From a virus, in IMG/VR virus record IMGVR_UViG_3300025324_000018, positions 1 through 43,631 of that record: a stretch of DNA of 43,631 nt, one strand, 5' to 3'. This document shows, one piece after another, positions 8,496 to 16,090 of the stretch. The notes under the pieces are model-generated. The model worked only from the letters and a program-made list of their open reading frames with translations, was not told the origin of the DNA and did no database searches. Within the stretch, counting starts at the first letter, position 1; each line of letters starts with the position of its first letter. Position numbers and translations under genes: made by a program.

Positions 8496-8686
8496 TCCAG
8501 TTCTTTAAGCTCTTAATCTTCGGAGAACCGGCAGTGGTTTTTGGAGCTCTATCTACAGGTTTAATGGCTGCTCTAGCTTTCTGGGAAGCGGCTCCCCTGT
8601 GGTTCGGAATCATGGCAGTGACGGTGAATGGTCTAGGAACCTGGTTTACTAGACAGAATTCATCGCGAAATAAGCCGAACGGCTAA
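8492..8686 (+). CDS. Two-TM small membrane protein, holin candidate
   Basis: A 64-residue protein with two hydrophobic segments (about residues 12-31 and 35-52) joined by a short turn and ending in a basic polar tail (R-Q-N-S-S-R-N-K). This is the topology of class II holins. The ATG overlaps the stop of the preceding membrane gene. The endolysin gene is not adjacent but lies on the other strand at 28799-29551, so the holin call rests on topology and position at the end of the late operon. Its stop codon physically overlaps that of the convergent nuclease gene (CTAA). Confidence 0.6.
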   Translation: MIQFFKLLIFGEPAVVFGALSTGLMAALAFWEAAPLWFGIMAVTVNGLGTWFTRQNSSRNKPNG

Positions 8687-8991
8687 CGTCGTTCTTGAGC
8701 GAGCTTATCGACTTCATCCAGAACGTCCAAGGCATCCTGGGTCGATGAGATTAATGCGGAAATGCCCCCTGCATCTCTAATACGAGTCAGCGTTACCTGC
8801 TGACGTAGGGAGAGATCAGACTTGCGTCCAGATGGCTTGACTTCTAGCCCTAAGAATTTACCTCGGTAGCAACCTACAATATCGGGGATCCCCGAAGTTT
8901 GATAGGGTCCCCCATGAATCTTCACCCACCAACCCCCTCTAGCCCTGAGATATTTCAGGACTTGGTCGGTGAGTACCTTTTCTCTACTCAC
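8683..8991 (-). CDS. VRR-NUC family nuclease
   Basis: A 102-residue stand-alone VRR-NUC domain (PD-(D/E)xK superfamily): a G-I-P-D-I-V-G segment supplying the catalytic Asp, then F-L-G-L-E-V-K supplying the E-x-K pair, and a downstream R-Q-Q basic helix with G-G. Stand-alone phage members are structure-selective nucleases acting on branched or single-stranded DNA, fitting Holliday-junction or flap processing. Start is GTG. It is the last gene of the - strand replication block, and a hairpin at 9012-9050 separates it from the ssDNA-binding gene. Its stop overlaps the convergent holin candidate's stop. Confidence 0.85.
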   Translation of the reverse strand: MSREKVLTDQVLKYLRARGGWWVKIHGGPYQTSGIPDIVGCYRGKFLGLEVKPSGRKSDLSLRQQVTLTRIRDAGGISALISSTQDALDVLDEVDKLAQERR

Positions 8992-9011
8992 TGGAACTCT
9001 CCCACAAGATT

Positions 9012-9050
9012 GGGGGCTGGATGTAGAGTTGCCTCATGAATCCAGCCCCC
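9012..9050 (-). terminator. Strong intergenic hairpin
   Basis: GGGGGCTGGAT (9012-9022) and ATCCAGCCCCC (9040-9050) are perfect 11-bp arms with a 17-nt loop between the ssDNA-binding gene and the nuclease gene. The - strand transcript continues with AATCTTG, not a U-run, so it may be an attenuator or RNA-stability element. Confidence 0.6.
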
Positions 9051-9088
9051 TCTCTTGAGCGCATACAAGCGAACGAGCTATTGCAAGC

Positions 9089-9892
9089 TTACAGATCCTC
9101 GTCGTCCAGATCAATATCCTCGGTTTCTTCTCCAGACTCAGACTCGAAGTGAGCCTGAAGCCTAGCCCGAAGCTGCTTGGCAGTTAGGCGCTGCTTGCCC
9201 CTACTGGGTTTCGTACTGATGCCTTCCTCATCAGCAAGTTCCTTGAGGTCGGCAAGAGTCATGGCTTCGAGGTCGATTTCCTCTTCCTCGCCTTCTTCCT
9301 CTTCCTCCTCACCTTCCTCTTCCTCGTCCTCCCACTCTTCCTCAGCCTCTTCTTCTTCTTCCTCCTCTACCTCCTCGTCTTCCTCTTCCTCGTCCTCGAA
9401 TTCTTCTTCCTCCTCCTCAAGCTGTGACTGATGGAAGACGTCGTTGATTTCGGAACGGATCTTGTTCTCGTACTCACCATCTACGACCTCGATAGCGCAG
9501 GTACGGTTGATGAGTCTAGAGAGATCCATCCGTTGAGCAGAGTCACTGATCTTGACGGCAGGTTCGAGTGCCTGCAACACAGCCCGGAAGCTCCACAGAG
9601 ATTCCTGCATTAGCATGGTGTTGTAGTAGAACACTTGCCCGTCATACTTGCCACCGTCAGCTATAGCAAATTGCCACTCAACCCCAGGGTTCCCAGTCTT
9701 GAAAGGCTTTGCTACTGCTCTGTGGACTCTTGCCAGGTAGTTCCCTTCTGGGATTCTAACCCGGCGGCGACGGCCAGCTTCGATCCCTTTGAGATTGACC
9801 TCTACTGTGGTCTTATCTCGGATCCTAGCTTGGCCCGGCTTTACGCCGCCTGACGACCCGCTTGGTCGTCCCCGTCTTGCTGGCTTTACCAA
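9089..9892 (-). CDS. DUF669-like ssDNA-binding protein with acidic linker and SAP-like tail
   Basis: A 267-residue protein. Residues about 40-155 form an OB-like domain with P-E-G-N-Y, G-N-P-G-V-E-W-Q-F and Y-Y-N-T features, as in DUF669 phage proteins that act as ssDNA-binding partners of Sak4 recombinases. Residues about 157-208 are nearly all Glu/Asp, and residues 210-250 form a SAP/HeH-like helical domain (L-A-D-L-K-E-L-A-D-E-E-G-I ... L-R-A-R-L) followed by a second acidic tail. Acidic tails of SSBs usually recruit partner proteins. The TTG start overlaps the Sak4 gene by 68 nt; SD support is weak and a shorter start is possible. Confidence 0.75.
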   Translation of the reverse strand: MVKPARRGRPSGSSGGVKPGQARIRDKTTVEVNLKGIEAGRRRRVRIPEGNYLARVHRAVAKPFKTGNPGVEWQFAIADGGKYDGQVFYYNTMLMQESLWSFRAVLQALEPAVKISDSAQRMDLSRLINRTCAIEVVDGEYENKIRSEINDVFHQSQLEEEEEEFEDEEEEDEEVEEEEEEEAEEEWEDEEEEGEEEEEEGEEEEIDLEAMTLADLKELADEEGISTKPSRGKQRLTAKQLRARLQAHFESESGEETEDIDLDDEDL

Positions 9893-10715
9893 CCTTTTCT
9901 CCCCTCTTTTGGTCGATTATCTGCACCAGTTTCGGAACAGTCACGTCATAAGCATGCCTGGGCAACCAGGGTTCTTCACCTATTGGCGTCACTCTTTCCC
10001 CAACCATAAGATCAGGGTCCCGAAACGTCATACCGAACCGGATATTCTCGCTCTCTTCCATACCTCCTTCCTCTTCCTCAGTAAAAGTCCTGGCGATTAT
10101 GTCAGGCCTTTTAAGGATAGCTCTCCTGATACTTGGTGTCATATCAGGAATAATGAAACCTTCAAACTCATCATCCTCACGAGGTTGCCGTTCATGAGCA
10201 GTAAGGATGAGATGCATCTTCCTGGTCTTGCAGACAGTCTCTAGCTCCTCAAGCCACTCTATCACTGTGCTAGCTAGCCGTCCCCATGTTCTTTGATCCG
10301 TTACACCTGCGGCTCTCGCATCATCTCTAGCTTCCTCATCCTTATTGATGAATCTCATGGCAAGATCAACCACACCACTCATCGAGTCAATACCCACAGT
10401 TCGGTAATCATGTTCAGCGTACCGCAGATAGAACAGAAAGTCATAGGCATCTTTCCATCGTGGAACTATGTAGTCTCCTTGCTCATCAATGGGGAATACA
10501 TCCATACTTCTGACATGGCGAATTGTCATGTGCCCCGGTTCTGCTAGGAAGTTGATCGGCCTCGGCCCAGTAGAGATAAATGAGGTTTTACCACTCTTGA
10601 TCCGACCCCACAGAAACATGTAGAGAGTCCTGGACGGTGCCGTTTCAGTTGCAGGCCGGACTTGTTTTTGGATTAACTGGATTCGCTTCGCTCGCTTGTC
10701 AAGGCTAATTGCCAA
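9825..10715 (-). CDS. Sak4-like RecA-family ATPase
   Basis: A 296-residue AAA_24/RecA-core protein. Walker A is G-R-I-K-S-G-K-T-S (about residues 37-45); a Walker B-like V-G-I-D-S-M-S lies near residue 110; a sensor strand M-H-L-I-L-T-A-H-E lies near 167. This matches Sak4 single-strand annealing recombinases that pair with DUF669 SSBs, and exactly such a gene overlaps its 3' end. The C-terminal 30 residues are Lys/Arg-rich and could contact DNA. It starts with TTG behind AGGAGAGG and overlaps the upstream nuclease gene by 11 nt. Confidence 0.82.
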   Translation of the reverse strand: MAISLDKRAKRIQLIQKQVRPATETAPSRTLYMFLWGRIKSGKTSFISTGPRPINFLAEPGHMTIRHVRSMDVFPIDEQGDYIVPRWKDAYDFLFYLRYAEHDYRTVGIDSMSGVVDLAMRFINKDEEARDDARAAGVTDQRTWGRLASTVIEWLEELETVCKTRKMHLILTAHERQPREDDEFEGFIIPDMTPSIRRAILKRPDIIARTFTEEEEGGMEESENIRFGMTFRDPDLMVGERVTPIGEEPWLPRHAYDVTVPKLVQIIDQKRGEKVGKASKTGTTKRVVRRRKAGPS

Positions 10716-11709
10716 GATCCCTCTCCTTTACGTATTGGCTCCCTTGGAACTTGGTGCGGATGAGAAATTCACCATCGCCACCTAAAAGCTGAACCAGACA
10801 GAGATCATGGTACTCACAATCCCATTCACATGGGGGAATTGTAGTCCTGACCCAAGGATCGAACTTCTCATCCCTCTCCATCTCTAGATAAGCTTCCATC
10901 TCCTGTGCTGTGTAAGTAAGCTCTTCCACTTGCCGATTGATGAGAGCTTGATCCTTCGTAATTCTGGATCTTTTGAAGAATTTGGATGGAGCCGTCTTGA
11001 GTGCTTTCAACTGAGTTTGCCAAGATTTAGGCAGTTGGCTCAGTCTGTCTACGGCATAGTAGTCCAGAAGGAAAGTTGCAAGGGTATGAAAATCGGTATC
11101 AATTCGCCGCTTGGAGATCGCTCCATCAATGTTAATTGATGGTACAGTGGGTTCCTTGGTTCTGATGTAGTTGAAGATGAATCCTTTGATATCGGCAATT
11201 CCTGCCTCTCTAAGGGCCCAGGAATAGAGAGTGGATTGTAGGTCGAATAGTCTCCACTCTGCGTCGGGAATGGAGCTCGTGGATTTGTGATCGACCACCC
11301 AGTATTCATTTCCTTCCTTTACAATCAGGTCTGGTTTGAAGGTGTAAACATCACCTTCCTCGAAGTTCACCTCGAACGTTTCCTCAGCCCAGATCACTTT
11401 CCAACTAGACTCCTCCTCACGCCAATGATAGAGATAGGCATCCATGAGTCGCTTCGCCTCATTGGGAAGGTCCCCATACATCTCCCTTTCCTCAAGGAAC
11501 AGACTGTTCCATTCCTTTACTAGAGCTTCGTGCTGGGCCTCATAGTTTCCATCCCTATAATGCGCTGCCATTAAGGAATGAAGCCAGTTGCCGAGCTTGA
11601 AATGCTTTGGAGGCATTCGAGACTCAAGGCCCAGCACATAACGGTAGTAGTATTGCCGCTTACAACGTCGAAACGTCCTGATACTGGACTGGGAGAACTT
11701 GATCGGCAA
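10705..11709 (-). CDS. Cas4/AddB-like PD-(D/E)xK nuclease with probable Fe-S cluster
   Basis: A 334-residue PDDEXK_1-type protein: S-x-R-T-F-R-R-C at the N terminus (first Cys near residue 16), G-N-W-L-H motif I His (about 44), catalytic Asp in FKPDLIV (about 125), D-H-K in WVVDHKST (about 138-140), a Q-T/Y motif helix, and three C-terminal Cys in C-E-W-D-C-x5-C (about 293-302). One N-terminal plus three C-terminal Cys is the 4Fe-4S arrangement of Cas4/AddB exonucleases. It likely makes 3' tails for Sak4 recombination. The start is TTG with a GAGG SD. A GTCTAATA motif lies just upstream. Confidence 0.85.
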   Translation of the reverse strand: MPIKFSQSSIRTFRRCKRQYYYRYVLGLESRMPPKHFKLGNWLHSLMAAHYRDGNYEAQHEALVKEWNSLFLEEREMYGDLPNEAKRLMDAYLYHWREEESSWKVIWAEETFEVNFEEGDVYTFKPDLIVKEGNEYWVVDHKSTSSIPDAEWRLFDLQSTLYSWALREAGIADIKGFIFNYIRTKEPTVPSINIDGAISKRRIDTDFHTLATFLLDYYAVDRLSQLPKSWQTQLKALKTAPSKFFKRSRITKDQALINRQVEELTYTAQEMEAYLEMERDEKFDPWVRTTIPPCEWDCEYHDLCLVQLLGGDGEFLIRTKFQGSQYVKERDLGN

Positions 11710-11732
11710 CTGGATCCTCGCTCGCTTCGAGT

Positions 11733-11754
11733 GATGCTAGTCTAATAGTCCGAC
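11733..11754 (-). promoter_or_regulatory. GTCTAATA-type motif upstream of the nuclease gene
   Basis: The 45-bp gap before the TTG start at 11709 holds GTCTAATA (11740-11747; reads TATTAGAC on the - strand), about 30 nt upstream of the start. Related copies precede the genes starting at 17104 and 22090, so it may be a -10/operator element. Confidence 0.35.
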
Positions 11755-14228
11755 TACCGTCGCACAAATGCTTCTGCATCCTCTGACCAGAACCTACCGA
11801 CCTTAGAGTCAGTTACTATAGGTACAGTCAGAAGGGTGTCCCACTCATCTTTTAGCGGCAAATTCTCCATGACTTCGAGGATTCGAGGAACTACATCGTC
11901 TAGAGCTTCCTCTCTCACCTCGAACAGAATAGAGTCATGGACTGTGGAGATGATTCTCGCCACCCTTGGATCCAGTTGGCCATGAAGCTTGACCATACTC
12001 ATGAGCATCATGTCCGAAGCTAAGGACTGGACTGGTGAGTTGATGGCCTGCCTCTCAGCTTCCTCTCGGACAAGCTTGTTGGTGGAAACTATATCCCACA
12101 GCCGTCTCTTACGACCGATAGCCGAGATCACCCATTTCCGTCGTCTAGCGGCAGAACGTTGTCTTTCATGCCAAGCTTCGAGAGATCGGTAAGTAGTGAA
12201 GAATATACGGCGGACGTCTTGCGCCTCAAGGTCGGATACATTGACGCCGTAACTGGTTCTGGCGTACTGTATAAACTTCCTCCAACCCATCCCATAAACA
12301 AACCCGAAGTTGACAGCCTTGGCTTTCTTTCTGATTTCGGAAGTAATCTCACCGTCCGAAAGCCCAGTAACCTCCATAGCTGTCTCGGTATGGATGTCCC
12401 GATTTGTGTTGAAGGCTCGGAGCATGGATTTGTCTTGGCTATAGTGAGCCACAATTCGCAATTCAATCTGGCTGTAGTCGGCGTCAACGATACGCCATCC
12501 TCGTCTACCACCAATAATCCCTCGGATGAAAGGATCTCTAGGTACTTGCTGAAGGTTGGGATTCTCGCACGAAAGCCTTCCCGTAACAGTGTGAAAAGGT
12601 TTGAAATGGCCATGAAGTCTAGCGGAATCGTCCATGAGCCCTGCCCAACTGTCAAAGTAGCGAGAAAGGTACCCTTGCCACTTTCTGAACTCCAAGATGG
12701 CATCAACGATTCCAGTGTCATCCAGATCCCCCAACCGAACTAAGGTCTCCTCATCTGTGGAGGGAGCTCCCCCCTTAGTTTCCTTCAGTATGGGGAAGTC
12801 TAGCTCATCAAAGAGAATCCCGGCGAGTTGCTTCGGTGATCGAGGATTGAATACTCTACCAGCTACCTCGAAAAGCTTTTCCTGCTCGGCTTCCATTCGA
12901 TCTTTCGCAATCATGCGTCGAGCATTGAACTTCCCCCTATGAATAGGCAGCCCAGTCAATTCAATTTCGCTTAGGACGTTCGCTGCCGGCATCAACAGCT
13001 TGTAGAACAGCCTTTCGCTTAGACCGTCACGCCTCAAACGCCGTCTCATGATGGGGTAAAGTCGTCTGGTGTAGTCTGAGTCCCTTGCTCCGTACTCGGC
13101 AAGATCGCCAAGAGTGGTTCTAGTGGTGTCAGCCTTATCGAGAAGCCCCTTGTATTGTGGAGCGCCAAGGTAATACTGGGACATAAACCCAAGATCCTTA
13201 CGAACGTTCTCATCCAGAGCGTACTGTGCCCCCATCGTATCGAAGGACTGACGAATGTGAATCCCGAACTGCTCGAGGCCTTTCTGATCGAACATACCAT
13301 TGTGCATTATCCACAGAGAAACGCCTTCGATGTATGGTTTAAGGGCGTTCAAGACCTTTTGAGGATCACGCCATCTAGATTCTGGATGCCAGAGTGGAAG
13401 AACGAATCCCACTCCCGGCTCAAAGGTGAAGTTGATCGAGGTAAGCTTGTAGCTAGAGTCCCACCATGCCAAACCCCCACCAGGAAATCTACCTACACCC
13501 CTATGAGAGGACGCTGTCTCAATGTCGATGGCTGCTGTATGGGCCAGCGACAATCTGTCAGCTAACTCCCTCAAGACCTCCTTGCTATTCACAAGGATTG
13601 CTTGGGTGACGACTTCGCCTTCTTCCCCACGCACCAGCCTTGCAAATGCTAGCAGGGCGCCCATGAAATCGCTCTCGTATCGTGGGTTACGAAGAACTGC
13701 GGCCGGGTGAACGGCTGCTACCCAGGTGGTGCCGTTCCTCTCGAAAGCTTCACCGTTATACTTCGTGATTCCTGATCGACCGAGTACCCCTCGGATCGCA
13801 GAGTTTCCAAAAAGGAGTCCATAGCTTGGTGCAACCACTTCGAGTTCTTGGAGAAGGTAGTTGGCCGTACACGTTTTGATGTTTGAAGGACTAGGCGTAG
13901 CGTTATCTTGTGGTCGGCACTTGACGACGTTGGTGACGAAGAACCACTCACGTTTCAGACCTACCTTCTTCAGAGCTTCCTCCAGATACTGACCAGCTGG
14001 ACCCGAAAATAATTTCCCCGTGATCTCCTCCTGTGACCCCGGCGCCTCGCCCACCAAGGCTAGACGCTTGGATCTTATCACCAGAGGTGGGTTCCCTATA
14101 ACGCAAACCCGAGTCGTCTTCTTGTGGAGAGGACATAGCTTGCACTTTGGATTTCTTAATCTCAGTAACTCGGACTCCAGCTTTCTTAAGGATTTGGAGA
14201 CCTGCGTGGTCCCTGTATTCTTCGGCAT
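11754..14228 (-). CDS. Uracil-DNA glycosylase / 3'-5' exonuclease / family-A DNA polymerase fusion
   Basis: An 824-residue three-domain enzyme. Residues 1-200 are a complete family-4 UDG: four Cys (29, 32, 104, 120) for a 4Fe-4S cluster, GEAPG at 60-64, and HPAAV near 173. Residues 225-400 are a DnaQ-like exonuclease with D-I-E (about 234), H-N-G-M-F-D (about 308) and Y-G-A-R-D (about 378). The rest is PolA-type polymerase: motif A DADYSQIELR (about 581), motif B R-K-K-A-K-A-V-N-F-G (about 632) and motif C VHDS (about 762). All catalytic residues are present. It is probably the replicative polymerase. The start is fixed by AAGGAGGTGAT; 281 nt overlap the dCMP deaminase gene in another frame. 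Confidence 0.93.
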   Translation of the reverse strand: MPKNTGTTQVSKSLRKLESELLRLRNPKCKLCPLHKKTTRVCVIGNPPLVIRSKRLALVGEAPGSQEEITGKLFSGPAGQYLEEALKKVGLKREWFFVTNVVKCRPQDNATPSPSNIKTCTANYLLQELEVVAPSYGLLFGNSAIRGVLGRSGITKYNGEAFERNGTTWVAAVHPAAVLRNPRYESDFMGALLAFARLVRGEEGEVVTQAILVNSKEVLRELADRLSLAHTAAIDIETASSHRGVGRFPGGGLAWWDSSYKLTSINFTFEPGVGFVLPLWHPESRWRDPQKVLNALKPYIEGVSLWIMHNGMFDQKGLEQFGIHIRQSFDTMGAQYALDENVRKDLGFMSQYYLGAPQYKGLLDKADTTRTTLGDLAEYGARDSDYTRRLYPIMRRRLRRDGLSERLFYKLLMPAANVLSEIELTGLPIHRGKFNARRMIAKDRMEAEQEKLFEVAGRVFNPRSPKQLAGILFDELDFPILKETKGGAPSTDEETLVRLGDLDDTGIVDAILEFRKWQGYLSRYFDSWAGLMDDSARLHGHFKPFHTVTGRLSCENPNLQQVPRDPFIRGIIGGRRGWRIVDADYSQIELRIVAHYSQDKSMLRAFNTNRDIHTETAMEVTGLSDGEITSEIRKKAKAVNFGFVYGMGWRKFIQYARTSYGVNVSDLEAQDVRRIFFTTYRSLEAWHERQRSAARRRKWVISAIGRKRRLWDIVSTNKLVREEAERQAINSPVQSLASDMMLMSMVKLHGQLDPRVARIISTVHDSILFEVREEALDDVVPRILEVMENLPLKDEWDTLLTVPIVTDSKVGRFWSEDAEAFVRR

Positions 14229-14565
14229 AGATCACCTCCTTAACGCCAGAATTGATGAGGAGTTGAGCACAGGAAAGACAAGGTGAAACGGTAACAAACA
14301 TCGTGGTATTGTCTGTAGAGATTCCATATTTAGCTGCAAAGGCAACCGCATTCACCTCAGCATGAACAGCCTCTCTACAGTAGGTTAAATCATCGTAGAG
14401 TTCCTCATGACCACAATGGGGCATACCAGAGGGAGCACCGTTGTAACCATGGGAAATGATCCGCTTATCACGGACGATGATGGCACCAACAGCTTTGCGA
14501 TGGCAGGTTGAGAATCGTCCAAAAAACGCAGCCAGATCGAGATAGTCTTGGACCTTCATGCTCAT
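13948..14565 (-). CDS. dCMP deaminase-like zinc enzyme
   Basis: A 205-residue cytidine deaminase-fold protein. Zinc ligands and the catalytic Glu are visible as H-A-E (68-70) and P-C-x-x-C (95-99); C-G-H and C near residues 51-63 could hold a second zinc as in T4 dCMP deaminase. It would convert dCMP to dUMP, feeding thymidylate synthesis, and 5-hydroxymethyl-dCMP is a possible alternative substrate. The core ends near residue 138; the remaining Gly/Ser-rich tail of about 65 residues is encoded antiphase to the polymerase N terminus. The gene follows a ThyA-like gene without overlap. The long tail suggests stop loss after overprinting. Confidence 0.88.
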   Translation of the reverse strand: MSMKVQDYLDLAAFFGRFSTCHRKAVGAIIVRDKRIISHGYNGAPSGMPHCGHEELYDDLTYCREAVHAEVNAVAFAAKYGISTDNTTMFVTVSPCLSCAQLLINSGVKEVIYAEEYRDHAGLQILKKAGVRVTEIKKSKVQAMSSPQEDDSGLRYREPTSGDKIQASSLGGRGAGVTGGDHGEIIFGSSWSVSGGSSEEGRSET

Positions 14566-14567
14566 GG

Positions 14568-15248
14568 TTAAAACACCCCTTCCAAATCCTTAGCGAATGC
14601 GTGAAGGCTGAAGATTGTATGGGTAAAGTAACCCATACTTACCTGAAGAAGCTGTCGGAAGAAATTCTGGTAAAGGACAGCAAGAACCACATCCTTCCGA
14701 AAATGTTTGATGAAGTCACAGGACCTCATGACGTAGTGAAGATGAAGGCTACCCTGGCGAACCATGAGGTGATAGCCTAAAGAACAAGGAACACGAATGT
14801 CCCCTCCTGTGGAAAGTAAATCGTCCGGATGCCAGATTGGTAACCAAGCTTGTCTCGTTTCCGAGTTACCTTGAAGCAGAACCTTCACCGCGTTGATATA
14901 TGGAACCATGCGCTCGCTGTAGGTATACGAGAACTTTCCATTATGAAGGAACTGCTGCCAGTAATCAGCATCCACCTTCCACGATAGACCTGGGTTTAGA
15001 TGGATTGGACCCATTCTCTCTGCAAACTCAGACGTTACGTATTCTTCCAAATGCTCAGGCAAGTCCTCCCAGGCACTCTCGGGCTCAATCAGAGAATAGG
15101 TGTAGTTCATCAGTTCATGGGTTAAGTATCCAGGATCATTAGAGACATCCATGTCCTGAACTGACTTGGATTGATAGACCACAGCTAGCTCTTTGAGGTC
15201 ACGCTTGATCTCCGATTCGACTTCCCAATACGTTGCGTAGGTTCTCAT
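14568..15248 (-). CDS. dCMP hydroxymethylase-like ThyA-superfamily enzyme
   Basis: A 226-residue ThyA-fold protein. Alignment by eye to E. coli thymidylate synthase gives nucleophile Cys155 (VPCS), phosphate Arg132, the R-S-x-D segment (M-R-S-C-D, 174-178), and His216 in SLHAF. The dUMP-reading Asn of thymidylate synthase is replaced by Asp186 (F-R-K-D), the exchange that makes T4 gp42 specific for dCMP; the MRS-x-D, FR-x-D and SLH patches resemble gp42. It probably converts dCMP to 5-hydroxymethyl-dCMP with methylene-tetrahydrofolate. The C terminus is about 20 residues shorter than gp42. ATG overlaps the previous stop (ATGA), so it is co-translated with the second ThyA-like gene. Confidence 0.8.
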   Translation of the reverse strand: MRTYATYWEVESEIKRDLKELAVVYQSKSVQDMDVSNDPGYLTHELMNYTYSLIEPESAWEDLPEHLEEYVTSEFAERMGPIHLNPGLSWKVDADYWQQFLHNGKFSYTYSERMVPYINAVKVLLQGNSETRQAWLPIWHPDDLLSTGGDIRVPCSLGYHLMVRQGSLHLHYVMRSCDFIKHFRKDVVLAVLYQNFFRQLLQVSMGYFTHTIFSLHAFAKDLEGVF

Positions 15249-16090
15249 ATCTCGAAGCCCTCCAGCTTCTCGAAGGTTAACTCTTCCGCCTTAATTGACG
15301 GCAAAAACTCCCCTCTCTGCCACTCCTGATACCGGCGTCTCACTCGTCTAAGTGGTCCGTATTTCTCCTCATCAAGAGTTTTCCCTGCTTCCTCATAGCC
15401 GACAATTCGAGACTGCCACTTAAGTATCTCAGCCCAGGTAGGTGTCGCCAAAACGGAATCAGGAAATCGAGAAGCCGCCTGCTCCAACTCCGCTGAGAGA
15501 TCGGGTTGGGTGTAGATATAAGGAATAGATTTGAACGGGTGGAGCGAGAGAACGTTGAGGTTCCACTGAAACGCAATCTCAGTTCCACTTCCCTCGGCAA
15601 TTTGTCGGGCGAGAACATGTCCGATTGCAAGATCGAGTCCCATGATGTAGGCATTGTAAGAGACTCGGCTATAGAACGTAAGAGTTGGGACAATGTGAGA
15701 GTCTGCGGCACCTCGGTAGACCACTCCAATGAGGCAGTTCCCCCACTTGTGCCTTTTTGCACGACGAGGGTTACGCCTAAACGCCATTTCCGTAAGGGAA
15801 CCATTACTCCCTCTTCCGTTGTAGAGGACACGACACCTCCTAATGAAATCGGCTGTCTCCTGTGGATCAAGATAATCCCGGATCAGCATTGTCCAACGTT
15901 GCCCGGTGAGCCAAATCTCTGCCAGATCAAAGTCGTAGTCTAATATTCCATCACACCTGAGAACAACATCGTTCAGGTTGCTGGCAATGGGTGAGATATG
16001 ATCCACAGAAAGAGAAGCAAGATGCCATCTCACCGTCTTTCGCCATAAGTCTGTGGCTGTCTTAGCCCTGACGACTCGAACTGGGTTCAA
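15245..16090 (-). CDS. Divergent ThyA-superfamily protein
   Basis: A 281-residue protein that aligns over most motifs with thymidylate synthases: an A-E-I-W-L-T-G segment (catalytic Glu58) matching E-L-L-W-F-L-x-G, Cys119 in G-N-C-L-I-G, Arg142 in F-Y-S-R, Asp153 in G-L-D at the position of the pyrimidine-reading Asn, and S-L-H-P-F (181-185) matching the D-T-H-x-Y segment. The usual R-S-x-D patch is R-V-x-Y, so phosphate or substrate binding must differ. The C-terminal 80 residues are an unmatched helical extension. Substrate unknown; it could be a second pyrimidine C5-modifying enzyme or an inactive partner of its neighbour. TTG start overlaps the preceding TGA, with AAAGGAG upstream. Confidence 0.65.
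   Translation of the reverse strand: MNPVRVVRAKTATDLWRKTVRWHLASLSVDHISPIASNLNDVVLRCDGILDYDFDLAEIWLTGQRWTMLIRDYLDPQETADFIRRCRVLYNGRGSNGSLTEMAFRRNPRRAKRHKWGNCLIGVVYRGAADSHIVPTLTFYSRVSYNAYIMGLDLAIGHVLARQIAEGSGTEIAFQWNLNVLSLHPFKSIPYIYTQPDLSAELEQAASRFPDSVLATPTWAEILKWQSRIVGYEEAGKTLDEEKYGPLRRVRRRYQEWQRGEFLPSIKAEELTFEKLEGFEI

Noticed and set aside
9177-9431. Serine-rich + strand ORF
   Set aside because: It is the antisense reading of the Glu/Asp linker of the DUF669-like protein (GAA/GAG read backward), with no SD of its own.
12128-12743. Long ORFs opposite or within the polymerase
   Set aside because: They are shadows of the polymerase gene, which has all catalytic motifs in its own frame.
15938-15945. 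GTCTAATA motif as promoter
   Set aside because: This copy lies in the conserved coding sequence of the ThyA-like gene (Ile-Leu-Asp-Tyr) with no nearby start.
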